DNA of 64,000 nucleotides. It comes from Epiperipatus broadwayi. Lineage: Eukaryota > Onychophora > Udeonychophora > Euonychophora > Peripatidae. Made by a program: the position numbers and the translations under genes. Below, in pieces: positions 52,268-63,994 of the stretch (its first letter is position 1; each line of letters starts with the position of its first letter). The stretch covers positions 390,025 to 454,024 of the forward strand of contig JAQFVV010006700.1 of assembly GCA_028023455.1 (NCBI GenBank), given 5' to 3'. The notes below the pieces were generated by a model. It had not been told where the DNA came from. It saw nothing but the letters and a program-made list of their open reading frames with translations, and searched no databases.

Positions 52268-52805
52268 TTAAATATTTATTTACGTTCATATCGGCCTTTC
52301 AAACCAATTGTGCAAACGCTTTGCGAGTGTTAAATAATAAATGAATGCCTTCTGATCAGTACAAGATATAGAATTTATGCAGGAATAAAAAGAATCCTCT
52401 TATTCCTACGACTTCAAATCTGAAGTACTTGCACAGAAGGTGTGATGATAGAACGGTCACTTTTTAAATAACTATATACAATGTCTGAATGAATGACGCG
52501 ATGAAATTTTCTAGAATTTACTAAACGTCATTCCAACTGAAACTTAATCATATATATAAATAAGCATTTATTTTTATAGCGTAAGTACTTCAGATTTGCT
52601 CATATATAAATATTTGAGTCGTAGGAATAAGAGGATTCTTTTTATTCCTGCATAAATTCTATATCTTGTATTGATCAGAAGGCATTCATTTATTATTTAA
52701 CACTCGCAAAGCGTTTGCACAATTGGTTTGAAAGGCCGATATGAATGTAAATTACAATTATATGCAGACGCTATAAAAATAAATGCTTATTTAAATATTT
52801 ATTTA
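52268..52805. mobile_element. 508-bp foldback insertion in the 5' LTR, 15-bp target duplication
   Basis: The insert 52283-52790 is flanked by perfect copies of TTAAATATTTATTTA (52268-52282 and 52791-52805), and the right LTR shows the empty site with one copy. Arms 52283-52412 and 52616-52748 are reverse complements, starting CGTTCATATCGGCC. A second inverted pair nests in it: 52558-52582 with 52768-52792, read AAATAAGCATTTATTTTTAT and its complement. The insert is non-coding. A duplication this long suggests target-primed retrotransposition rather than a cut-and-paste MITE, and the layout resembles the two ribozyme-bearing foldbacks, although no hammerhead core was found here. Confidence 0.88.
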
Positions 52806-52925
52806 ATTTTATTTTTATAAACTGAACCTTATTCGTATTGTAAATTTGAGCTAGTGAAACATTTTAATTTTAATGCTGAATATTTTATTTATTAATTATT
52901 AACTGAGATAGAACCCGTTTTATTT

Positions 52926-53392
52926 AGGATTTGATTATTATTGTGAATTAAGTGTTTCTTATTAAAACTATTGCAATTTTATGTGGTATATAATCTGATT
53001 GTTTAAAGAAAATATTATTATATTGTTTGTAAAACAATTGGCAAATAAAATTTTAAAATATGCATATGTGGCTAATGATTATTTAGTATTCACTATGACC
53101 ATGTCAATTATTGAAATATTAAAAATATATTTTGAATTTGCTTTAATATGTGCAAATTATCTGTGAATCATGCATGTGGGAAATAATGTTGTGACACACA
53201 TAATGTTAATCGTTATTGTTATTTAGGATTAGATTGTATAAGGTGTAAAGGAGGTATTATCTATAGTTTATTGTGGGTGATGGTTAAATGGGGATAAAAG
53301 AAACTGGTAAGGAACTATTTTTATGAAAAATTAATAGTAATATATTGTTGAAATATTGAGTTTTGAAAAAGCATATTTGTAAAAAAAAAAAA
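52926..53392 (+). other. Leader between 5' LTR and gag
   Basis: An AT-rich leader of about 470 bases. No primer-binding site complementary to a tRNA 3' end is evident. An A run (53381-53392) lies directly before the first in-frame ATG. Confidence 0.6.
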
Positions 53393-55636
53393 ATGAATAA
53401 TCAAGATAATAATTTAGAAAGTGAAATATCTGAGTTTATTGTCGATGAAAGTTGTGAGGAGAAATGAGAAATAGAAAACTTAATTGAAATGGAAACAGTT
53501 GTAGATAGTGTCCCCATTATAGATAGTAAAATGAAAGAAGAAGAGGAAGAAGTTATAGAAATTAAAACAATGGAAGAAAAGATAATAGTATCTAAAAAGG
53601 AGGAAGAGAACACCCAGAATCTTCAAATGATGTTAATGTTTAGAGAGATGTTAGATTCTTTGAAAAAGGAGATGAAAGAAGATAATAGAAAAAATAGAGA
53701 AGATAGTAATATAAAATTTGATGTTCTTAATGAAAATATGATTAAAAATAGAGAAGAGATGAATGAAAATATGAATAAAAATAGAGAAGAGATTAATGAA
53801 AATATGAATAAAAATATTGAGTCTCTTAATGAAAACCAAAATAAAACAAATATAATATTAGAATCTCTTAGTGAAAATGTGGACAAAAATAGTAATGAAA
53901 TCAGAACTTGTGTAGAAAGTATGAATCAAAAACTTAATGAAACCTGTAAGACGGTAGAAGATTTTAAGGTGGAAGTACAAGATAAATTTAATAATTTGGA
54001 TTTGAGATTTGATAGCAATGAAAAAGTCATTGGTTCTTTAAAGGAGGAAATAGAGCACATAGATTATAAGAATCAGGAATTGCTAAAAAATAAGTTTTCT
54101 GAATTTTCTGAGAATACTATAAAGGGTTTAAGCAAACAAATAGAAGAATCTATCAATCAGTGTCAGATAAACAATAGCAACTTAAATCAGAAGCTTAATA
54201 GTAATAAATCAGATGTTGATCATGAAATTGGTGAAATAAAAGATCATATAGAGGAAAATTTTAAAATTGTAAAGGAAGAGGTAGTGCAGACCAGAATAAA
54301 TATGAAAGATGAAATGGAGAAAGAATTGGTAGAGAAGTTCAAGGATTTGATAGTATAAACTAGGAGAGATGTAAAAGAAGAAATAGAACAAGATTTGGTT
54401 GAGAAATTAAAAGATCTTGATATTCAGAAAGATGATGAACATAAGTATAGATCTAAAGTTGGAGAGAATATGAAGCGTTTACAGAAAGATGTAAAAGAAC
54501 AGGCACAGCAGTTGGAAAAGAATAATAATGAGTGTAGAGAAATAGTAGATCAAAACTTGGATAAGTTTAAAAATGAACAGAAGTTATATGTAGAACAAGT
54601 GATTGGACAGATAAATTTCGAAGAAAAGTTGCAACAAGTGTATGAACAAATGGAGGAGATTAAGTCCATAAGTAATAAAACTGTAGAGTTAGGCAAAGAA
54701 AAAGTATTGAGTAGTAAATATGAAGACTATATAACTCCATCCCCAATAGATAGAATAGAATGTCTAAGAAAAGGTAAGAATAACCAATTAGAACATACTA
54801 ATGTTAAAGAAATAGACAGCAGACCAGTTAGGGAAAATATTAGTTGTGACGGTGGTTCGAATAGCTCGATGGCATTATGCTTTATGATGGTCAAACCATT
54901 TAGAGGAGACTATACCAAAAACCCATCTGAGTTTCTGAATAGTTTGGATGAGCTATTTTTAATATGTATTCTAACAGAAAAGGAAAAATTAGCCATCTGT
55001 AGTAATCATTTAGGTGGCACTGCCAAAGACTGGTGGCAGTCACTCTTTGAAAGACCAAATACTTATGGCGACTTTAGATATTTAATTATAGGGAGTTTCT
55101 GGAATGCAGACAAACAAGATAGTATTAGGTTCCAGATAACTCAAGAAAAATATCATTCTAGCAAGGGCAGTTATACTAGTTTCTTTCGAAGCCAGGCTGT
55201 CCGATTGAAAACGCTTACTGCATGTCCATTATCTGAAGGGCAGATAGTCAGGATAGTACGCCATAATTTGCCCAGAAATGTGGAGCAATTATTAATTGCA
55301 GCAGACCATTACTTGATAGATGTGTCAGAGATATTAGACACACTTGAAATCACTGAAGCATCTTTATATAGTAGATTCAAAGCAAATAGGGAAAGAAATA
55401 ATTATCCGTTATCAAATATTAACATTAACAATAATAGTCAAAGATTTCAAGAAGGTTTTAAGAGGAGATATAATTCTAGAGATAGAGATAGGGTATCTCC
55501 CTATGTTAAGAAAGCAGTTAGATTTGATAAATCTAGGAGTAGGGTAGAGGTACAAAATAATCAACCCTCTACTAGTGGTATTATTACAATTTTAAAAAGA
55601 CCAAATGTTAAAACAAGTGAGAAAAAGTTAAACTGA
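53393..55636 (+). pseudogene. gag: Gag polyprotein, coiled-coil rich, two in-frame stops
   Basis: A single frame of about 747 residues runs from ATG at 53393 to the stop at 55634-55636, interrupted by TGA at 53465 and TAA at 54356. The second stop sits where a repeated motif (V-x-T-R...VEKLKDL) suggests a former glutamine codon. Residues 30-480 are strongly charged and helical, with repeats of NENMNKNREE near residues 113-150, indicating a long coiled coil. Residues 490-660 form the capsid-like retrotransposon Gag domain, with FRGDYTKNPSEFL, GTAKDWWQSLFERP, FWNADKQDS and SEGQIVRIVRHNLP. The tail is basic (FKRRYNSRDRDR) with no CCHC zinc knuckle. It would form the particle core and bind element RNA. 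A decayed relative lies at 29695-31690. Confidence 0.88.
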
Positions 55637-55707
55637 AAAGGTCTTTGTGTATTAGTTCCTCTTTGCAAGGACCCGGTGCTAACAAAATGGGGAACGATCA
55701 GATGTGA

Positions 55708-58700
55708 ATGCTAAATACTTTAGATTTAGACATTGACTTTTTAGAACCCTTTACTATAGGTGAACCACCTATAATGTATCAATGTCCGGTTGTAATTTTA
55801 AATATTGAAAATATAAAAGTTGAAGCATTGATTGACTCCGGAAGCCAAGCTTCCATATTATCAGAGTCAACTTATAAAAATCTGGTATGCATAAAAGGTG
55901 ATATACCTTCATTGCCAGTAAAACAAATACAAGTAACTCTGGCAAATGGAAAGAGAACGAAATTAACAAATAAACAAGTTTGGATTACCTTCAAAATTAA
56001 TAACACAGAGTTTTGGGCATGTTTTTCTTATTATGCATGGATTGATACATGAAGCCATAATAGGTGCTGACTTCATAATTTTAAATGATTGTCAAATAGA
56101 TTTTTATAACAAAATTTTTACTTGTAAGAAGGAAAGGCTTAATTTTGAATATGGTGTGCATAACCTTTCCAATCAATTACTATGCATCCATAATACATTG
56201 ATTGATGCTAGCATAAAGGCAAAAATTGAACATATTTATGCAATCGATTAAGTGAGAAATTATATCAATTAATGTATAGCTTTAAAGGCATTTTTTCTAA
56301 AATCCCTGGTATAATAGAGGGATATACCCATCGTATTAAATTGAAGTGTAATGATCCTTTCCATCAAAAGATGTACCCGATCCCTTACCAATATAAGGAC
56401 GAGGTACAGAGTCAAATAGACATGATGCTAGAGTGGGAAATAATAAAAAAGTGCCCTTCTCCTTACGTAAACCCATTGGTTATTGTAAAGAAGAAGGATG
56501 GCAATATTAGGGTATGTTTGGATGCTCGCATGTTAAATACTATAACTGTGCCAGAGCGTGACATTCCTCCACCCGTACATGAGCTCCTAACTAAGTTTCA
56601 TAAGAGGTCAATTTTCTCTACATTTGATTTAACAGCTAGTTATTGGCAAATACCGTTACATGAGAATGATCAGCAATACACAGCATTTCGTTTTCAAGGC
56701 CAGTCGTATGTTTTCAGATGGATGCCTTTTGGTCTCATTAATAGCGGTGCTGGCTTAATCAGATGTTTGGACATGATTTTTTCAAAGCAATTAAAGGAAA
56801 AAATCATCATGTATGTGGACGATATCGTCATTGCTTCTGACAGTTTAGAAGAGCATCTCCAACACTTAGAAATGTTTTTTAATGAATGCGCTATGAAAAA
56901 TGTCAAAATTAATTTGGAAAAGTGTTCAATAGCAGCTAAAGAAATTACTTTTCTGGGACATTTAATAAATGAGCATGGCATCCAGCCCCATCCAGAAAAG
57001 ATTGCAGCTATTCAACGCTTTCCCACACCAAAAACTGTAAAGCAACTGAAATCATTTTTTTGGGTTGTGTAATTACTACAACCGCTTTTATCAAAATTTT
57101 GCTGAGGACACTATACATTTATCCAAATTGCTAAAAAAGGCTGAGAGGTGGAAGTGGACCACTAATCATGATAGTGAATTTAATTTGATTAAAAATAAAT
57201 TTTTAAAACACGTAATTTTAATATATCCTGATTTCAATAAAACATTTTATGTGCAAACAGATAGCAGTTACTATGGTCTGGGTGTAGTGTTATTTCAACT
57301 CGATGAGGATCAGGTACCTCATGTATTGTACTTCTTGAGCAGACATCTGAGAGGTGCTGAGTTGAACTACACTATAACTGAAAAGGAAACCCTAGCTGTT
57401 GTCTGGGCTTTTCAGAAATTAAGGCAATTTTTATTAGGTTCTAGTGTGATTGTATTGACCGACCATAGAAGCTTAGAGTTTTTAAATAAAAGCTACCTCA
57501 GTAATGAGAGACTTATTAGGTGGAGCTTATATCTCCAACAGTTCAATTATAGAGTACTCTATATTGAAGGGAGACAGAATATCCCTGCTGATATTCTTAG
57601 TCGCCACCCTATCTGTTTAATGTCACAAAATCCCAATAGTCAAAATATAATTGTAAGTAACCTGGATTTGGTTAGGGATGAATCTATAGCTGATGATTAT
57701 AATAATCTCACTATGATTCAGAGTCAGGATATCAGATTAAATAGGATCATGACTATCTTAAATAATCATGATAATATAAACAGTAAAAATAAACGCGTTA
57801 AAATGATTTTTAGAAAGTATAAAATTTATCAAAATTTGCTTATGTATAATATAAATTCTAATCAGGGGGAATCATGGAGGATAGTTGTCCCTAACTCCAT
57901 GATTGATAAACTGATCATGTACATTCATAGTAGCTATGGGCACTATGGTGCACCAAAAATTATGTATGTTTTAAAATCGATATTTTTTTGGAATAAAATG
58001 TATAAACGCGTAATTAAAAAGATTAAAACGTGTAATATATGTCTAAAATCTAAACATTGCAGTAAATCTTACGTGGGAATCATGCAGCCCATTATTCCAG
58101 ATCGTCCTAATGAATTATTAGCGATCGATTTTTATGGGCCCCTTCCACCATTCAATCGTCAGAAATTTATACTTGTAACATATGATGTTTTTAGTAAGCT
58201 AGTCTCAGCCTATCCTGTACCTAAAACCAGCACTCATTATGTAATCAAATGCATGCTTGATTACCAATTCCCTTTAGTTGGAAAGCCAGAAATAATTCTT
58301 ACTGATCATGCAACCGCTTTTATATCTGGTAGATGGAATGAGTGGATTTGAACTCAACACCTCAAACATATTATGAGCTCCATTAGAAACCCGCAGTCTA
58401 ATCCCTGTGAACGTGTTATGCGGGAGCTCGGTAGATTATTCAGGGTTTATGTAGCCGATGATCATAAACAATGGGTTCATAAACTCTCTGAGGTTGTTAA
58501 TTATATAAACAGTACTTGCAATGAATCCACAGGTTTTACACCTTTCCGTCTACACTATGGCAAACATGAAAATTTACTAATTCAAACACCTATACCTATG
58601 ATAAGAGAGCCAATAGATGTAAATCAAGATATAAATCAAGCTAAAGTAAAGCTACATATTATGGGTGCTAAGAGAGTAAAAAAATCCCATAATAGACCAC

Positions 58701-58912
58701 ATCCATTCAAAGTTGATGATTTAGTTCTTGTTAGAACACCCCATGTTAGCAACCTTCAAAGAAATCAATTTAAGAAATTTCTTGAGTTATACGAGGGTCC
58801 ATATAAGATTTTTAGCAAAGTAGGAGAAAATGCTTTCATGTTGACTACACCAGATGGTGAAAAAGGGACGTACAACGCTAGGAGTCTAATCCCATACCCA
58901 TCAGAAGTGTAG
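55708..58912 (+). pseudogene. pol: Pol polyprotein: protease, reverse transcriptase, RNase H, integrase (broken)
   Basis: Pol starts in a different frame from gag, 71 bases after the gag stop. The protease has the catalytic D-S-G at 55834-55842, then a frame change near 56020 in a T run before IIGADFI. A second change lies near 56240-56255. Reverse transcriptase (56272-57060) shows LDARMLN, YWQIPL, RWMPFGL and catalytic YVDD at 56812-56823. A third change lies in a T run at 57052-57061. RNase H has the first catalytic D at 57260, then TEKETLAV and LTDHRSLEF. Integrase has a zinc finger (H..H at 57922-57960, C-x-x-C at 58031-58042) and D, D, E at 58127, 58304 and 58409, with an in-frame TGA at 58349-58351. 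It ends in a GPY/F module (YEGPYKI) with no chromodomain. Confidence 0.92.
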
Positions 58913-59125
58913 AAAAAAATTTTTTTTAGTATTACTAGTTGAGATTCTGAGTGTAATGTCCAAATATTTTATAAGTTTGTATTAAAAACAGTATATTCTT
59001 TTGTATTTCAGTAGTACAAGATAGAATTTGGTTATAGCAAGTGATAAAGATATTAAGTATCAATGGATAGAGTAAATATTAAGATAGATGTTTAATTTAA
59101 AATTTTTGTTCGAAGGAGGAGGTTA
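58913..59125 (+). promoter_or_regulatory. Polypurine tract and 3' non-coding part
   Basis: Following the pol stop are about 200 non-coding bases ending in GAAGGAGGAGG (59112-59122), the polypurine tract that primes plus-strand DNA synthesis, three bases before the right LTR begins with TGTGCCC. No env-like frame is present. Confidence 0.85.
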
Positions 59126-62100
59126 TGTGCCCTTTTCTATAGGTCAGTAATAATTTATAACAGTCAATTACTAAAAAATTTTAAATTTAGAATATGTTCT
59201 TTTAATACATTAATTATATTAAGTCAATTATATCTTTAAAGTACAATTTGAAGCTAAAGAGAATACGTAGTATATAAAATCATTTAAAAATAGTTATATA
59301 AAGCTTAAAATATTGTTGCATATGGTTGTAAAAGCTGGCCATATTAAATAACACAGCTATAAATAATTAAAAGTATATTTAATAAATTCGATTTTAATAG
59401 TTTAAAACTTATAGTTAATAAATGCTATGTTTAAATTTGTAATCATATTTAAATAGTCAAAATTAATATAGTATATTTTAAAATAAACTTTATGATGGTG
59501 AAAATTATATCTAGTTCTATATTTTCTAAATTATTCTTCCAAATTTTTTATAATTATTTTATATAATATAATAAGTGTATCAATTTTATTAGTCTAGGCA
59601 GAGAAATAGATTAAAAATCGTCTGTCAAAGTTATAATCACGTGATTTTTTAATGTATACTATCACACACACGCTTGTTTGAAATAATAACAAAGTTTAAA
59701 ATATTTTAAAAGTTATATTATAGAATTGGATAGAATTATTGCCTATCATAAAAGCAAATAATAATAAATATTAAGTTAACTGTCGTTATTGCATATTTAA
59801 ATGATGTAATGTTTTAAATAGTAATGTAATAAAGACGAATACAGATATATAAAAATTAAATATTTTATTTAAATAAAAATAGATAAATTGAATAGATAAA
59901 TGGGATAAGTTATTAGATGTTATTTTAAAAGTTATTTTAAATGTTTAAATAGTTTTAATAAAATAATAATTTATTTAAAAGTAATACTTTAAATAATATT
60001 TTGGGTTCATTATGTCATAATTTTTTATTTTCAGATATAATTCTGCTATAAATTGAAAATATGTAAATTTGTTTTCAAGTTGGGGTAAGAATTGACCAAT
60101 AATAATAGGTATCCTTACAGACGATAAATATCGTTGTAAATAAGATATAAGGGGAGATTAATAAGGTATTGAAATGGAAGAGAGGTAAATTATAACTATC
60201 AAAAGATAGTATTTTTTAAATCTTTTATTTAGTCAATTTTTTTAGTACTTTCTTATAACTTTATCTGCAAAAAAAAAAAAAACTAATTGATAATTTTAAA
60301 AATATTTTTTTTTTGCAAAAGAGAGTATAAACTAAAAATATTTTAATACTTTTGTTTAATATGATTTTCTAATTTTTAAAGTACTTACCAGTCGTATTTT
60401 ATCTAAAAGTTTAACCTAAACTACGCAGTAAAAAATGGATATACTACAAAATAAAATGGATAGAAATTGTAATACTGTAAAAATATTTGAAATATTTATT
60501 GATACAGATTTATTAATATTTCACCGAAGAACTATTCTGGTACATAAAAACCACAGCTCGGACATTATACAGAGTCTAATGAAAAAATTAGAGACGCATT
60601 ATTATTTATAAGCTTATTCAAGATTTGTTTTTTTAAATGGTAATAAGATAATCATATATTGCATGAATTATTTTATATAGTATGATATTCAAAGGAATAA
60701 AATGTTATATCCTTTCTAAAGGTAACATTTTTTTTTAAAATATTTTCGAGTGCAGAGTTGAATAAAGAACCCAGGAGAATATGTTATAGAAGTGTTTTGA
60801 TATTAAAATATCCGTTCTTCGAATTATTTAAAATGTACTTGAAAAAGATTTGTTCAAAAGTATTTGAAGTTTTTATTTTAAAAGAGATTTATAAAAAAAT
60901 ACCAAACGAAAGTTTTAAATGTATCAGGAAGGAAACATAGATAAAAAGTGAACACATAGATGAATAAAAAAATGGATCCATGGAAATACAAATAGTACTT
61001 AAAAGTTTATCGAATATTTTAAAGTTAAATTAGATGGATTGATGCATCGGATACACAGAGAATATTGGTAGAGAAGATTAAGAAGCTTCACGGGATTAAT
61101 TAATATTATCGTCCTAAAAATATTAAAACCAAGGATTATTTTCTAAATTTTACTAAATGGATTAATAATTATTTTTTATTTTAAACTTTAACGCGTTTAG
61201 AGGAGAATATTTAAAAAAACAAAAAAACTCTAGAGAAATAATAAGCATTTTGGACTTATCAGGAACTATCGTCAAGAAAATATGTAACTATAGTTTTGAG
61301 TCTTTTTATTTTGTTAACCTAGTTTAAATCTAAATTTTTATATAAGATTAGGAAAAACATAAAAACATTAATTTATTAATATTAAAATTTTATAATATAA
61401 CAATCTAATAATTTAGCTAAAAATATTTTAATATAAAGTGTATGGGTGTGATTTTTTTTTTATATCTGCAATGCTCAAGTGGACAAAGGAAGCCTACTGA
61501 ACACGATGACTAGATAACGGTTATTGGTAATAATAATAACTATTGATAATTTATAATGTATATTTTTTTTTTGTTTTCTTTAGATCATCCATAAATTGGA
61601 AGAATGAAGTGTAAAAGTTTTTTTAATTATATGTAACGCATTTTTATACAACATTTAAAAAAAAAACATTATGAGATAGGATTGATTTGAAAATATGCAT
61701 ACAATTTTTTGATTTTTTTTTTAGTAATATAATCCAACATAACAAATAATTATGTGATTCTTTTAAAGTTTTTATGATATGGGATATTCAAATATTGTCT
61801 AAGTAAATCGTATATGATTAAACATACAGAGCAATGAAGTAAGCAGACTTTTCTTATGGGATAGTAAGATTGTTTAACTATTAATGAATTTTATTTATTG
61901 TTTTGTAAATGCAGATAGTTATTTTATCGATGTAAGATGTAGAAAAATCTTGAGAAATAATGTTGAGATAGTGGCTTGGAAGTACTATAGTTAGCAGGAA
62001 ACCAAGATGATGTATATTTAAATAGGATATGATAAGGAATGGGAATAATATTTAGTCTTTATGTGGTTATCAGCATAGTTAACATAGCCCTATGACTGAT

Positions 62101-63994
62101 ACATATTTTATTTGGACAGTGTTTATATTACTTTAAATATTTGATGTTCTAATAAAGCTGAAGAAATAGCTTTAACATCGTCCCTGTACCTCTTCGTACA
62201 GTGCCATGATTTTGAGATATGTTAAGAATAATACTCTAGCTTTCTTCCTTAATCCTATGCATCTATTTTCGCTATCTTTATTTCATGTAACTGCATCGTT
62301 TAGTAAGATATGTTTAAGAGAAATGATAAATAATTTAGAACTTATGTTATGCTATCGTTTTTTGGATAAGATTAGTTTATTTGCTTATAAGGAGCAGAAT
62401 GTTATAACTTAAAATTGAAGATCCAAAGTATCCTAGGAAAAGAAAAGAATCAATAAAATATATTTTGAATTTTATTTCGGAAATGAAATATAAAATTTTT
62501 AAAATAGGGTATCTAAACAAAGATATTTTTAAAAGTGATAATAATTTTAAATGCTTTAGTATTATTTTTTTTTTAAGAGAAAAATAAGTATTGCATATTT
62601 TTTTTTAAAATACAATAGTACAAAGTAGATTATGTAAACAATATGCATAGTATATTTTTGTTTATTGATTAACAGAAATCTATTAATGATTAAACTTATA
62701 TCATACTAAAGTAAGGCTTAAAGAAGAATATATTATGATTAGTAAACATTGTGTGATAAATACTAAAATCTAGTACTGAATTTTGGATAATAGTTTGTGT
62801 AACATCTTTGACTTTGCAAGATGAATTTTTTTTTTTTAATATTTTGAGAAATCCATACTCATTATAAAATTTTGTTTTCTATAGAATGTTTGTTCTAAAT
62901 ATGAATTTTTTTTAAAAAAAAAAAAGATAGTTTAATAATATTAAGGATAAAATGCTGTTGCTAATAAAGTAGATAAATATACTTGTAATAAGTTAACCAT
63001 GATGAGAAACCAAATAATAACATTTTTTAAAAATTTTGTCCTAAAGCTAAATAAAGACATGATTGAAATATAAATTATTTTTTTTATAACTCGTAAATCA
63101 AACTGTAAAGTAAAAAAAAAAAGGTTAAGGATATCCACTGTAAATAATGTAAATAAATTGTTTAGTTATTTATTGTTAGTAATAAACTTTGTTAAATTTT
63201 GTTATTTAAAAAATTTTGTGTCAGAGTTGTTTATTTCTCCACATCGCTGCATGAAAACACGATATATGCATAATAACTGAAACAAATATATAATTTTGCA
63301 CAAAAGATAAATAAAGAATTATTTTAAGAATTTTAAATATTTTATTGGTATTCATTATAATTAAATAATCATAATCTTACATTATTTTATTGGTCATAAA
63401 TCAGTTATCACAATATTATATTAAATTATATGCTATCAGTTACCACACATATTTTGTTTGTCAGATTATTAAAATGCTACCACGTATTTATTATATCATT
63501 ACATGAAGAATATTATTATTGTTATTTATTATTATTAGTTTAAGTGTAGTAGATTATGACATAAAATCCCTTCTCATATTTTACTACCGTATTTTAAAAT
63601 TAACTTAGAATAAATTTTATGAACCCGAGATTATTTTATCGAGCTAGATTATTATTAAATAGAAGATTAAGATTTAATTATTAGTTTAATCTTAATGAGT
63701 AGAAGTTATTAAAGTCGTAAGAATACTATGATTTTGTTATTTGAAATAGTAATAAGGGGGGATAGTGTTCTTATGCCATTGAGGTAGTATCCTGTAGGAT
63801 ATGGGCACAATGTAATCTATCTATCTTGTCAACTGTATTTTCACTTCAAGTCTCATGAAAATATTAAATATTTATTTAATTTTATTTTTATAAACTGAAC
63901 CTTATTTGTATTGTAAATTTGAGCTAGTGAAACATTTTAATTTTAATGCTGAATATTTTATTTATTATTAACTGAGATAGAACCCGTTTTATTT
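59126..63994 (+). repeat. 3' LTR
   Basis: 4,869 bases from TGTGCCC to GTTTTATTT, matching the 5' LTR throughout but lacking the 508-bp insertion and about 30 bases corresponding to 50565-50595. It also has one extra T in the SOCS-like block, which changes the reading frame at its end. The next bases, TATAT, repeat those before the 5' LTR. Confidence 0.88.
60435..62412 (+). pseudogene. Degenerate captured protein-coding region in the 3' LTR
   Basis: This is the same chain of protein-like blocks as in the 5' LTR: 60435-60611 (58 codons), 60758-60940, and the SOCS-box-like block at 62206-62412. Here the last block continues in frame as FLDKISLFAYKEQN, and an upstream frame at 62157-62225 reads AEEIALTSSLYLFVQCHDFE before a frame change, so this copy preserves that end better than the 5' copy. 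Substitutions between the two LTR copies are mostly amino-acid changing in the second block, so there is no sign of selection after insertion. Confidence 0.45.

Larger units (their letters stand above)
47506..52925 (+). repeat. 5' LTR (carries a later 508-bp insertion)
   Basis: It begins TGTGCCCTTTTCTATAGGTC and ends at GAACCCGTTTTATTT, where it stops matching the right LTR. The 5,420 bases include the 523-bp effect of the foldback insertion at 52283-52805, leaving about 4.9 kb of LTR proper. It starts with TG but does not end with the usual CA. The sequence after it (AGGATTTGATTATTATTG) does not begin TGG, so no ordinary tRNA primer-binding site is visible. A degenerate coding region lies at 48808-50812. 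Confidence 0.88.

Noticed and set aside
53623-53886. Minus-strand frames antisense to gag, with serine- and phenylalanine-rich translations
   Set aside because: They are shadows of the A-rich coiled-coil coding strand.
59126-63994. The long direct repeats as a segmental duplication rather than LTRs
   Set aside because: The repeat starts with TG right after a polypurine tract, encloses gag-pol, and is bordered outside by matching 5-base flanks, all expected of LTRs.
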